A stretch of 64,000 nt of DNA from Bifidobacterium ruminantium DSM 6489 (GTDB lineage Bacteria; Actinomycetota; Actinomycetes; Actinomycetales; Bifidobacteriaceae). Below the pieces are notes generated by a model. It was given only the letters and a program-made list of their open reading frames with translations. It ran no database searches and was not told where the DNA came from. The DNA lies in the NCBI RefSeq assembly GCF_000770925.1, contig NZ_JDTK01000005.1:62001-126000 (forward strand), written 5' to 3'. Positions 27,845-36,253 of this stretch are shown here, piece after piece. The stretch's first letter is position 1. Every line of letters starts with the position of its first letter. Both the position numbers and the translations under genes were made by a program.

Positions 27845-28122
27845 TGGCCGGATCGACATTGCAGGTGAACATCGTCGCCGCTGACCACCCGGTGTGGCAC
27901 GGCACGGCGAAGTCCGTTACCATTCCCGCCTCCGAAGGCGGAATGGGCATCCTGCCCGACCACGAGCCTGTGCTGACTGTGATCAAGGAAGGAACCATCG
28001 TCGTGGTGGATCCTGAAGGCGAACGTCTTTCCTTCGAGGTGACCGACGGCTTCATCTCCTTCGATTCGAACAAGCTCACCGTCGCGGTCGAGCGTGGAAC
28101 CAACGTCAAGCGGGCCGAATAA
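27844..28122 (+). CDS. atpC: F0F1 ATP synthase subunit epsilon
   Basis: 92 residues, consisting only of the N-terminal beta-sandwich (HPVWHGTAKSVTIPASEGGMGILPDHEP). The C-terminal helical hairpin that inhibits ATPase activity in E. coli is absent, as is usual for a chain this short. Translationally coupled to atpD and last in the operon. Confidence 0.94.
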
Positions 28123-28141
28123 TCCGGTTCCGTCGAACGTC

Positions 28142-28197
28142 AGGCGGTTCGTCGATAGCAATGCATTTTGTATTGCGATTCGACGGGCCGCCTTTGT
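28142..28197 (+). terminator. ATP synthase operon terminator
   Basis: AGGCGG with downstream CCGCCTTT, and an inner CGTCGA/TCGACG pairing, make a long stem ending in CCTTTGTTCTT. Confidence 0.75.
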
Positions 28198-28260
28198 TCT
28201 TGCCTTCGCTTCCACCGTCGTCGCACGCTCGTCATCGCACGCATGGTAGGGTAGTGCCTC

Positions 28261-28965
28261 GTGCGAATTATTGTTGCTGACTGCTCCGCTGAATATTCCG
28301 GACGATTGAACGCCTCCCTGCCGCTCGCCAAGCGCGTGCTGCTCATCAAGGCGGACAACAGCCTACTCATCTTCTCCGAACTTGGCTCATACAAGCCGCT
28401 CAACTGGATGTCAGCGCCCTGCAGCATCAAGGACATCACCCCGGACCGCGCCGACGACGACGTGGACACCGAAGTGCCTCAGAAAGTGATCCGAGCCTCG
28501 GCGGACAAATCTAACGACGTGCTCGAAGTGACCCTGCAACACATCTATTCGGACGAAACCTACGATCTGGGCGAGGACCCCGGACTGATCAAGGACGGCG
28601 TCGAAGACCACCTGCAGAAATACCTGGCCGAGCAGATCGAACGCATCGGTGAAGGCGCGAAGCTCGTGCGACGCGAATACCCGACCGCCATCGGACCGGT
28701 CGACATCATGGCCATCGACGGCAATGGCGAGCACGTAGCCATCGAAATCAAACGCAACGGCGGTATCGACGGCGTCGAACAGCTCACGCGGTATTGCGAC
28801 CTGCTCAACCGTGACCCGCTGCTCGCTCCCGTGCACGGCATTTTCGCCGCGCAGACCATCACCCCGCAGGCACGGGTGCTTGCGCAGGACCGTGGCTTCA
28901 AATGCCTGATTCTCGATTATGAGGAGATGAAGGGCACCGAAGACGACTCTCTACGACTCTTCTAA
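28261..28965 (+). CDS. nucS: mismatch-specific endonuclease NucS/EndoMS
   Basis: 234 residues from GTG 28261. The C-terminal RecB-like nuclease domain carries the catalytic set GPVDIMAID and VAIEIKRNGGIDG (Asp, Glu-x-Lys), and the N-terminal DNA-binding domain begins MRIIVADCSAEYSGRL as in actinobacterial NucS. In bacteria lacking MutS/MutL this enzyme performs non-canonical mismatch repair. Its position right after the atp operon is conserved in actinobacteria. Confidence 0.95.
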   Translation: MRIIVADCSAEYSGRLNASLPLAKRVLLIKADNSLLIFSELGSYKPLNWMSAPCSIKDITPDRADDDVDTEVPQKVIRASADKSNDVLEVTLQHIYSDETYDLGEDPGLIKDGVEDHLQKYLAEQIERIGEGAKLVRREYPTAIGPVDIMAIDGNGEHVAIEIKRNGGIDGVEQLTRYCDLLNRDPLLAPVHGIFAAQTITPQARVLAQDRGFKCLILDYEEMKGTEDDSLRLF

Positions 28966-28968
28966 TGA

Positions 28969-28994
28969 AAAAGCCTCCCGGGTGGGAGGCTTTT
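28969..28994. terminator. bidirectional terminator between nucS and FKBP gene
   Basis: AAAAGCCTCCC and its complement GGGAGGCTTTT enclose a 4-base loop; A and T runs flank it, so it works for both convergent genes. Confidence 0.92.
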
Positions 28995-29022
28995 CACTAG
29001 AAGGCTAGAGGAGCCGGCTGGA

Positions 29023-30006
29023 TCAGTAGGCGGCGAGGATGTCGACCACGAAGACCAGCGTGGAGTTCGCCGGAATCTTGTCCTGCTTCTGATCCTTGTA
29101 GCCGAGGCTCGGCGGAACGACCAGCAGCACCTGCGAGCCGACCGTATGTCCAGCCAGACCCTGCTTCCAACCAGCAATCACGCTGTCCAGCGAGAAGGTC
29201 GAGGCTTCGCCGCGATCCCAGGAGGAATCGAACTGCGTGCCGTCAAGCAGCCAGCCGGTGTAGTTGGCCACCACGGTCTGCGTGTCCTTGACCACCGCGC
29301 CCTTGCCCTTGATGAGGTCCTGGGAGACCAGGGAATCGGAGCCCTTGTACCCGTTCATGTCGATCGACGGCTTGCCATTCTTGGCGAGCGTCACCTTCGG
29401 CAGGTCGGCGGGCACGTTCGCCACCTTGTCTCCGGTGGCCTTCTTCAGATTCTTCGACTTGGAAACCAGCGTGAGCACCATGAGATACGAGGGACCGGTG
29501 GAAGAGGAACTGGTGGAATTCGAGTCGTTGACGCCGAACGCCACGGTGGAGTTGAGCTTGAGGCTCTTGAAGATCTTGTAGTAGTCCTCCCTCATCTGAC
29601 TGGTGTCGGATGTGACCACCGTGGAGCAGTCGGGGGTGTTCTTCTCCCACGTGCTGGCCAATTGGGAGCCGTCCTTGACGCTGATGGCGATGCCCTGCGA
29701 GCAGACGCGGTCGCCGTCCTCGATCTGGGCGCCATCGCCCTTCTGTAGCACCACGTAGCTGTTGTTCTCGACCGTCATAGGCGTTTTGAAGGAGATGGTC
29801 GGCTTCTTGCCGAGTTCGCCTTTGGCGGTCACTCCGGCAATCTGATGCATCTCGATTTTCTCTGAGGATGAGGAGGATTTCGAGTCCGATTTAGTGTTTT
29901 TCGCGTCGGAATTGCCGCCGCACGCTGAAACGCCGAGGCACAAGACCATCGCGCAGGCTGCCGTGACGGCCTTGGAAAGAAGTGATTTACGCATAGGGTC
30001 AACCAT
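29023..30006 (-). CDS. FKBP-type peptidyl-prolyl isomerase lipoprotein
   Basis: 327 residues from ATG 30006, which has AAGG nine bases upstream; a second in-frame ATG is at 29994. A lipoprotein signal peptide ends in the lipobox VSACGG. A Ser-rich linker (SKSSSSSEK) follows, then a degenerate FKBP-like region (about 75-185) and a complete FKBP domain at the C-terminus (VVANYTGWLLDG, IAGWKQGLAGHTVGSQ, PPSLGY). It probably assists folding of exported proteins on the outer face of the membrane. Confidence 0.93.
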   Translation of the reverse strand: MVDPMRKSLLSKAVTAACAMVLCLGVSACGGNSDAKNTKSDSKSSSSSEKIEMHQIAGVTAKGELGKKPTISFKTPMTVENNSYVVLQKGDGAQIEDGDRVCSQGIAISVKDGSQLASTWEKNTPDCSTVVTSDTSQMREDYYKIFKSLKLNSTVAFGVNDSNSTSSSSTGPSYLMVLTLVSKSKNLKKATGDKVANVPADLPKVTLAKNGKPSIDMNGYKGSDSLVSQDLIKGKGAVVKDTQTVVANYTGWLLDGTQFDSSWDRGEASTFSLDSVIAGWKQGLAGHTVGSQVLLVVPPSLGYKDQKQDKIPANSTLVFVVDILAAY

Positions 30007-30063
30007 AGCGGCAAACCTTGATTTTTATGCAGTTTTCAGGCTTTTATAGGTAGACACTGTAGA

Positions 30064-31647
30064 ATGGCGGGTGCTATGACTTTATCACAGGAAGAACAAG
30101 AGAAGCCGCGGATCAAGACGGGCCCGACCCGGCACGCGAAGATCATGCGTGGCATCGTCACGCCCATCTTCGGTCTGCTGGCCATCACGTGCATCGTGCT
30201 TGGCGCGCTGAACGCGACCGTGTGGAAGCCGGATAGCAGAATCGCGGCCACGATGTCGGTGAACGGCACGCAATACGTCGTCACCGACCCGAACGTGCTG
30301 CAGTTGGTGGATGATTATGTCGTTGCCTCCGTGAAATCGCGGAACGCGAAAACCGAAGTCTGCATCGCATTGGGGTCCGCGCGTGACGTAGCCGGCTGGA
30401 TCGCCGGTTCTAAGTACACGCGTATCACCGGTTTGTCCGACTGGACCACGCTGTCCGCGCGACATTCCGCGGCGCAGGGAGACCCCGATGCTTCCGCGAA
30501 TCAAACGGCATTCAAGGATTCCGACATGTGGCGTTCCGTGAAGTGTGGCACAGGTTCGGTGAATATGCGGATCCAGGAATCGTCTTCGAATGACGCCGAT
30601 AATTCCGTGGCGCTGATCGATTTCGGCGACGGCAAGGCCGGCACGGTTTCGCTTGATTGGAATCGCCGCTCCGTTCCTAACTTTGCCATGCCGTTCTATC
30701 TTGTCGGCGGTCTGCTGGCGATTCTCGCTGTGCTTTCCGCTTCCGTGTTCGCGATGCCTCCTCATAAGCGCCGTCATCGCCGTGCCTTCGCTTCGGTCGA
30801 GGGCGCCGGCACCATGGAGGGCGACGAGACGGAGGTCGCCGAATGGGTGCGCAATGCCGAAGCAAGCGCTTCGTTCGGCGGTGGCGCCGCTCCGAAGCGT
30901 CGTCGTCGCCACGCGAGTCACGCGGCAGGCGCTTCGAGGGAGCCGGAGGAGGCTGCACAGCCGAGGATCGTCGATCCGGCCAGCCGCAATCTGGTCGCAG
31001 ACCAGCAGAATGCCGCCGCTTCCGCCGCTGCGGTTCCTCCGGAGGAGGACGTGGAGGCGACTTCCGTGATTTCGCAGGATGAGCTGCTGGCGTATTTCGC
31101 CCGACTCGCCCGTGAGGAATCGTCCGAGGCACAGCAGGCCGCGCAGCCCGTGGAGCCTGCGAAAACCGAATCCGCAGTGGAACCCGCGGAAGAGGAATCC
31201 ACCGCACCGCAGTCCGATCAGTCGGATGGAGCGCAGGCCGACCCGCAAGCGGAGAATTCGCAGGCGGAAGAGCCGATAGATGATTCGTCCGAATCGACGG
31301 AAACAAGTGAACCGGCGGAAGCCGAAACTGCTTCCGATTCGACGGAATCAGCGAAGCCGGATGAAACCGACGATTCGGCGGAAGCGGACGAATCAGAAGC
31401 GTCCGAATCGTCAGACACTGCGTCCGACACCGAAACGTCCGAAACGGAGTCCGGTAGCCATCCGGAAGCGTCAGAGGATTCGCACGCCAAAGAGCCGTCC
31501 GTCGGCAGCGTGTGGACACCGCAGGAATCGGAAGGCATCGACATCATGCAGGCGATCAAGGGATTGCAGGGAATCAAGGGATTGCATGTATTCGGGGATC
31601 CGCAGAAACAGGATGGCGACGACGAGGACGAGGAGGAGCAGCGATGA
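30064..31647 (+). CDS. membrane protein with long acidic low-complexity tail, unknown function
   Basis: 527 residues. Two transmembrane helices (about 30-50 and 208-230) enclose an extracytoplasmic domain with two Cys and many Asp/Ser residues. A basic patch (PHKRRHRRAF, KRRRRH) follows the second helix, then about 200 residues dominated by Glu, Ser, Asp and Ala. The ATG at 30064 lacks a clear ribosome binding site; ATG 30076 is an alternative. Its stop overlaps the start of the next gene, a lipoprotein, so the two are an operon, probably envelope-related. No family recognised. Confidence 0.75.
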   Translation: MAGAMTLSQEEQEKPRIKTGPTRHAKIMRGIVTPIFGLLAITCIVLGALNATVWKPDSRIAATMSVNGTQYVVTDPNVLQLVDDYVVASVKSRNAKTEVCIALGSARDVAGWIAGSKYTRITGLSDWTTLSARHSAAQGDPDASANQTAFKDSDMWRSVKCGTGSVNMRIQESSSNDADNSVALIDFGDGKAGTVSLDWNRRSVPNFAMPFYLVGGLLAILAVLSASVFAMPPHKRRHRRAFASVEGAGTMEGDETEVAEWVRNAEASASFGGGAAPKRRRRHASHAAGASREPEEAAQPRIVDPASRNLVADQQNAAASAAAVPPEEDVEATSVISQDELLAYFARLAREESSEAQQAAQPVEPAKTESAVEPAEEESTAPQSDQSDGAQADPQAENSQAEEPIDDSSESTETSEPAEAETASDSTESAKPDETDDSAEADESEASESSDTASDTETSETESGSHPEASEDSHAKEPSVGSVWTPQESEGIDIMQAIKGLQGIKGLHVFGDPQKQDGDDEDEEEQR

Positions 31648-32648
31648 GAAAACGCAGTAGCGCGATTATCGCGGCCGTGCTCGCCGCGGGACTGAGCATC
31701 GGACTGTGCGGCTGCGAGGGGCAGCTGCCGACGCCGGTTCAGACGTCGTCGACGAACCAGACATCGCCCGTCCTGACGGCCAAGCAGGAGAAGAAGATCC
31801 GCACGGGCATTCTTTCGACGCTCAACCAGTGCAACCAGAATCTCGACGTCGCCACTTTGGGATCGATTCTCGAAGGGCCGGAGCTGGATATCCGCACCAG
31901 CGAGCTGAACGTGGCGAGAGCCACGGGCAACCTTGACCGCAAGACCACCATCCCCACCGATCTGGCACAGACCGTGATCTCCACGGACAGCGGCTGGCCG
32001 CGCACGGTGTTCTCGATCACCACGACCACCGAGGACCAGCAGTCCAAGCGTCTGCTGGTGCTGAAGCAGGATTCCGCACGGCAGAACTACAAACTGTGGG
32101 GCGTGGCACGTCTGTTCTCCGGTGTGAAGATGCCGAGTTTCGAGGTCTCCCAGACCGGCAGCGCGCAGGGCACGCCGACGGACACGGGTCTGGTCATGAC
32201 GCCGAAGGCCGCGGTCGCCGCATACGCGGACCTGCTGCAGAACGGGGCCAACAGCAAGTTCGCCGGCAAATTCGCGGACGACGATTTGCGTACGAAGCTG
32301 GCCGAGCTGACCGATCAGGTGCAGAAGGCCATGGAGCTCAATGAAGGCACCCAGCAGCAGGTATTCACGCCTGTCGATGGAGCCATCGCCATCATGCGTT
32401 CCGCGGATGGCGGCGACTTGGTGGTCGCCCAGATCAACTCCGAATGGACGCGTACCGCCGGAGCCGGACGCGAATCGCAGCCGGCCTCCGACGCGGAGAA
32501 GGCGCTGTTCGGCGACGGCAAAGCCACCAGCACTATGAAGACAAGCTATGTGAACGTGATCGCGCTGTATGTGCCGCCGGCGAAATCCGGGCAGAAGATC
32601 ACTGCGGTCGGCTCCGAACGCCAGCCCGTGAAGGTCGAGGCGTTGTAA
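31644..32648 (+). CDS. predicted lipoprotein of unknown function
   Basis: 334 residues from ATG 31644, directly behind GAGGAGGAGCA and overlapping the previous stop codon. The signal peptide ends with LCGCEG, a usable lipobox. The mature part is mixed, with NTF2-like or lipoprotein-like stretches (MTPKAAVAAYADLLQNG) but no catalytic motif. Co-transcribed with the acidic-tail membrane protein and ended by a strong terminator. Confidence 0.75.
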   Translation: MRKRSSAIIAAVLAAGLSIGLCGCEGQLPTPVQTSSTNQTSPVLTAKQEKKIRTGILSTLNQCNQNLDVATLGSILEGPELDIRTSELNVARATGNLDRKTTIPTDLAQTVISTDSGWPRTVFSITTTTEDQQSKRLLVLKQDSARQNYKLWGVARLFSGVKMPSFEVSQTGSAQGTPTDTGLVMTPKAAVAAYADLLQNGANSKFAGKFADDDLRTKLAELTDQVQKAMELNEGTQQQVFTPVDGAIAIMRSADGGDLVVAQINSEWTRTAGAGRESQPASDAEKALFGDGKATSTMKTSYVNVIALYVPPAKSGQKITAVGSERQPVKVEAL

Positions 32649-32745
32649 GCCGTCGGACATCGGTCCTGAAGTCACGTTGACGGCGGATTTCCGCCCGTCG
32701 CGTATCTTTGGCATCCTCGACGCACCCGCGGGAATGAAAACCGTG

Positions 32746-32794
32746 AAATCGTTGTTGGCACCTATAGTTGGTGCCAGCAACGATTTTGTGTTTT
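32746..32794 (+). terminator. intrinsic terminator after the lipoprotein gene
   Basis: A 17-bp stem at 32746-32762 and 32770-32786 with one G-U pair and a 7-base loop, then TGTGTTTT. Confidence 0.9.
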
Positions 32795-32805
32795 GGGAGG
32801 CATGT

Positions 32806-33774
32806 ATGGCAGAGAAGCAGGCGTTCAATCCGGGTGTTTCATTGGCGGGAGCCGTTGATCTGGAGGCACTCAAGCACCAGGTCAAGGCCGAACCGGGACA
32901 GGCCGGGGGAGCGCCGGCGGCCGGCGGATACGTCATCGACACCACGGAGAACACGTTCCAGGCCATGGTGCAGACCTCCGCCACGTTCCCGATTCTGCTG
33001 TTCCTGTGGGTGCCGACCGACGACCGTCTGTTCCCCATGGCACGCACGCTGGGTGACGCGGTGAACAAGCTCAATGGCCAGATCCAGCTGTCCCGCATCG
33101 ACATCGCATCCAATCCGTCCATCGCGCAGGCGTTCCAGATCCAGGGGGCTCCGGCGCTGTTCGCGTTGATTGGCGGCCGTCCGATGCCGATTCTGCAGGG
33201 ACTGCCTTCCGACGAGGAGCTGCAGCAGATCACGGACGTGGTTGTGCCGAAGCTGATCACGGCCGCGCAGCAGGCCGGAGTGACCGGCGCCGCGCCGTAT
33301 TCGGGCGATCCCGATTCCGACGCGGCCAATTTCGCATCCGCGTCCAGCGTCCAGGACCAGGTGCCGCCGGAGCATCAGGAGGCGTACATGCTGGCGCAGC
33401 AGGGCGATTACGCCGGTGCCGCCGCCGCTTACGAGAAGGTTTTGGAAGCCGATCCGAACGATGCGCGCGCGGCCCGCGAACGTGCGAAGGCATTGCTGCT
33501 GGCTCGTTCCGGCGATGCGGATGTGCGCGTGGTGCGCGCCGCAGCTGCCGACAAGCCGGATGATGTGGACGCGCAGCTTGCTGTCGCCGACGTCGACATG
33601 ATTGGAGGACAGATCCAGGACGCGTTCGACCGTCTGCTCGATTTCGTGGCGGCCGGCCACAAGGCCGACATCGAGCCGGTGCGCAAGCGTCTGCTGGAAT
33701 ACTTCACGATTCCCGACCCGACCGATGAGCGTCTGAAGCGCGCGCGTCGTCGTCTCGCCACCCTCATGTACTGA
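32806..33774 (+). CDS. thioredoxin-like TPR protein (CnoX/YbbN-like)
   Basis: 322 residues from ATG 32806, five bases after GGGAGG. Residues 45-150 form a thioredoxin fold (FPILLFLWVPTDDR, then QIQGAPALFALIGGRP) in which the CxxC site is missing. A TPR-like helical region (about 185-250, QQGDYAGAAAAYEKVLEADP) and a YbbN-type C-terminal domain (PTDERLKRARRRLATLMY) follow. Relatives are redox-independent holdases or co-chaperones that hand proteins to GroEL or DnaK; that role is inferred. Confidence 0.88.
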   Translation: MAEKQAFNPGVSLAGAVDLEALKHQVKAEPGQAGGAPAAGGYVIDTTENTFQAMVQTSATFPILLFLWVPTDDRLFPMARTLGDAVNKLNGQIQLSRIDIASNPSIAQAFQIQGAPALFALIGGRPMPILQGLPSDEELQQITDVVVPKLITAAQQAGVTGAAPYSGDPDSDAANFASASSVQDQVPPEHQEAYMLAQQGDYAGAAAAYEKVLEADPNDARAARERAKALLLARSGDADVRVVRAAAADKPDDVDAQLAVADVDMIGGQIQDAFDRLLDFVAAGHKADIEPVRKRLLEYFTIPDPTDERLKRARRRLATLMY

Positions 33775-33862
33775 TTTTCCTTGCGATTGCAAGGGGCACG
33801 CCACTTTTTTCACCGTATCGTGTCGCAAACGGGCGGCGAGCGTGTAAAGTAGTGTGGCGCAC

Positions 33863-33935
33863 GGGTTTGTAGCTCAGCGGATAGAGCGTCTGTCTCCGGA
33901 ACAGAAGGTCGTGGGTTCGATCCCCATCAAGCCCA
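33863..33935 (+). tRNA. tRNA-Arg (CCG)
   Basis: 73 bases with a good cloverleaf: GGGTTTG acceptor, TAGCTCAGC D arm, CTCCGGA anticodon loop (anticodon CCG, reading CGG) and GTTCGATCC T loop. CCA not encoded. Confidence 0.95.
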
Positions 33936-33943
33936 CCGGGCAA

Positions 33944-33972
33944 GGCTCCAGTCGAATGGCTGGAGTCTTTTT
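33944..33972 (+). terminator. tRNA-Arg terminator
   Basis: GGCTCCAG pairs with CTGGAGTC (one G-T pair) and is followed by five T residues. Confidence 0.88.
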
Positions 33973-34129
33973 CATTGCTGCCTCCATTGTTGACGTGATT
34001 ACCGGCGCCGCCATATCGCCCTGTGAACGATTTCCCTGCTTCCACCCATTGCGAACGTATGCTTTACATACACGCTTTGGGCGCGCGATCAGACGTGCGC
34101 CCGCATACCTTACGACAAAGGAGAACAGT

Positions 34130-34519
34130 ATGAGCAACAAGTTGGAAGCAGTGGCCACCTCCGAAGCCCCGGCGGCGCTCGGCGCCTACAGCCAGGCCGT
34201 GAAGGCCAACGGATTCGTGTTCGTCTCCGGCCAGCTGGGCATCGACCCGGCCACCGGTGAGCTGGCCGGCGCCACCGCGGGCGAGCAGGCCGCCCAGGCT
34301 CTGAAGAACATCAAGCACATTCTCGACACCGCCGGTTCCGGCCTTGAGAATGTGGTTCGCGCCACCATCTACATGAAGAACGTCGAGGACTTCCATGAGG
34401 TCGACGACGTGTACGCGCAGACCTTCATCGGTTCCGTCAAGCCGGCCCGCGTGGCCTTCGGCGGCAACGACATTCCGAAGGGCGCCCTTGTGGAGATTGA
34501 CGCCATCGCCGCTCTCTGA
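34130..34519 (+). CDS. ridA: RidA family enamine/imine deaminase
   Basis: 129 residues from ATG 34130 behind AAAGGAG. Typical YjgF/YER057c/UK114 sequence: APAALGAYSQAVKANGFVFV, VSGQLGIDP and the substrate-binding Arg in VVRATIYMKN. The family hydrolyses reactive 2-aminoacrylate and related imines made by PLP enzymes such as threonine dehydratase, which fits a window rich in amino-acid and PLP genes. Monocistronic with its own terminator. Confidence 0.94.
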   Translation: MSNKLEAVATSEAPAALGAYSQAVKANGFVFVSGQLGIDPATGELAGATAGEQAAQALKNIKHILDTAGSGLENVVRATIYMKNVEDFHEVDDVYAQTFIGSVKPARVAFGGNDIPKGALVEIDAIAAL

Positions 34520-34558
34520 GTATTCCGTAGACGTCGCGCACATCGCAATCGTCTCAAT

Positions 34559-34596
34559 CGATGGCCCGCATGCTCCATCCGGCATGCGGGCCATCG
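34559..34596 (+). terminator. hairpin after ridA
   Basis: CGATGGCCCGCATGC is perfectly complementary to the sequence at 34582-34596 with an 8-base loop. There is no T run, so termination efficiency is uncertain. Confidence 0.6.
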
Positions 34597-34711
34597 CCGT
34601 CGAACGGGACAGGCGCGCATTGCCGTGAGCCTGCCGTATAGTATTGCGATTGTGCGGCCAACCAAAGTGCGTGCCGCGCCCAACCAAAGTCAACAGGAGC
34701 CGGAATCAAGC

Positions 34712-36222
34712 ATGGCCGAATCGCACGCGCAACCGCAATCGCCGCAAGCAAAGCCGCAGAAGCAGGCGGGTGGACCGCAGCAACCGCAGCCGCAGTCCAA
34801 CGCCGAACAAGGCGGATTGGAACGCAAGATGGAGACGCGCCACCTGACGATGATCTCGCTTGGCGGCGTCATCGGCACGGGCCTGTTCTTAAGCTCCGGC
34901 TACACCATCCATCAGGCCGGACCCCTTGGCGCAATCATCGCCTACGCCATCGGCTCCGCGCTCGTCTACTTCATCATGCTGAGCCTCGGCGAACTGTCCG
35001 TAGCCATGCCGTACGCCGGCAGCTTCCACCTGTACGCCAAGAATTCATCGGCCCCGGCACTGCGTTCACCATCGCCGTGCTGTACTGGCTCAATTGGGCG
35101 GTGGCGCTCGCCTCCGAATTCACCGCCGCGGGCCTGCTGATGCAACGCTGGTTCCCGCATTCGCCCGCCTGGATCTGGTCGGCCGCGTTCATCGCGGTCG
35201 TGTTCCTGCTCAACATCCTGTCGGTGCGGTTGTACGGCGAATCGGAATTCTGGTTCGCATCCATCAAGGTGTTCGCCATCGTAGCGTTCATCGTCATCGG
35301 CCTGCTGGCCATGTTCGGCGCGATTCCAATCGCCGGCTACGACCATGCGCCGTTGTTCGAGAACTTCTATAACGACGGCTGGCTGCCGAACGGCGTGCTG
35401 CCGATCTTCTCCACCCTGCTCACAGTGGTGTTCGCCTTCTCCGGCACGGAAGTGGTCGGCGTTGCGGCCGGCGAGACGAAGGATCCGTCCAAGGCGATTC
35501 CGAAGGCCGTGCACACCACCGTGCTGCGTCTGACGATCTTCTTCATCGGGTCGATCGGCGTCATGGCCGCGCTGATTCCGTGGCACAAGTCCGGCGTGGA
35601 CACGAGCCCGTTCGTGCTGGTGTTCCAGTCGATCGGCATGCCGTTCGCCGGTGACGTCATGAATTTTGTGGTGCTGACGGCCGTCCTGTCCGCCGCGAAT
35701 TCCGGCCTGTACGTGTGCTCGCGCATGGTGTGGTCGCTGGCGCAGGAAGGCATGATCCCGCGTGTGCTCGCCAAAACCAACTTCCATGGCGTGCCCGTGT
35801 TCGCCGTGCTGTTCAGCATGGCCGGCTCCCTGCTGGCGTTGCTGTCTTCCGTGGTGGCCGCCTCGACTGTGTATCTGGCATTGGTGGCGATTTCCGGCTT
35901 GGCCACGCTGGTGGTGTGGATGTCGGTTTCCGTCTGCCATATACGGTTCCGTTGGCAATGGCTTGCGCAGGGGCATACGGTCGACGAGCTCAAATACCGC
36001 GCGCCCGGCTATCCTTTCGTGCCTATTGCTGCGATCGTGATGTGCATTGGAGCGCTGGTTCTGGTGATCTGCGATCCGTCGCAGCGATCGACGCTGCTGT
36101 ACATGATTCCGTTTGTCGCGCTGTGTTACGCGGGCTATTACGCGTCCGTGGCCTGGCGTGCGAAACGGCATGGCGGACAGGACGTCCAGCAGCCCGTTCG
36201 GAAGGATGGGCGGAAGGGCTGA
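34712..36222 (+). pseudogene. amino-acid permease (APC family), frameshifted
   Basis: The gene opens at ATG 34712 with a Gln/Pro-rich tail and the APC signature [19 protein letters not shown], continuing to SFHLYAK. At about 35040 the reading frame shifts: the next frame resumes as [19 protein letters not shown] and runs to 36222 with the rest of the transporter (FSGTEVVGVAAGETKDP, then further helices). One missing base in CCAAGAATTC (expected AAGGAATTC) explains it. Joined, the product would be about 500 residues with 12 helices, like LysP/GabP/ProY proton symporters. Either a genuine pseudogene, phase-variable, or a sequencing error. Confidence 0.88.
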
Positions 36223-36253
36223 ATCTGTCTGCGCGCCCGGTAGACTTGGAGGA

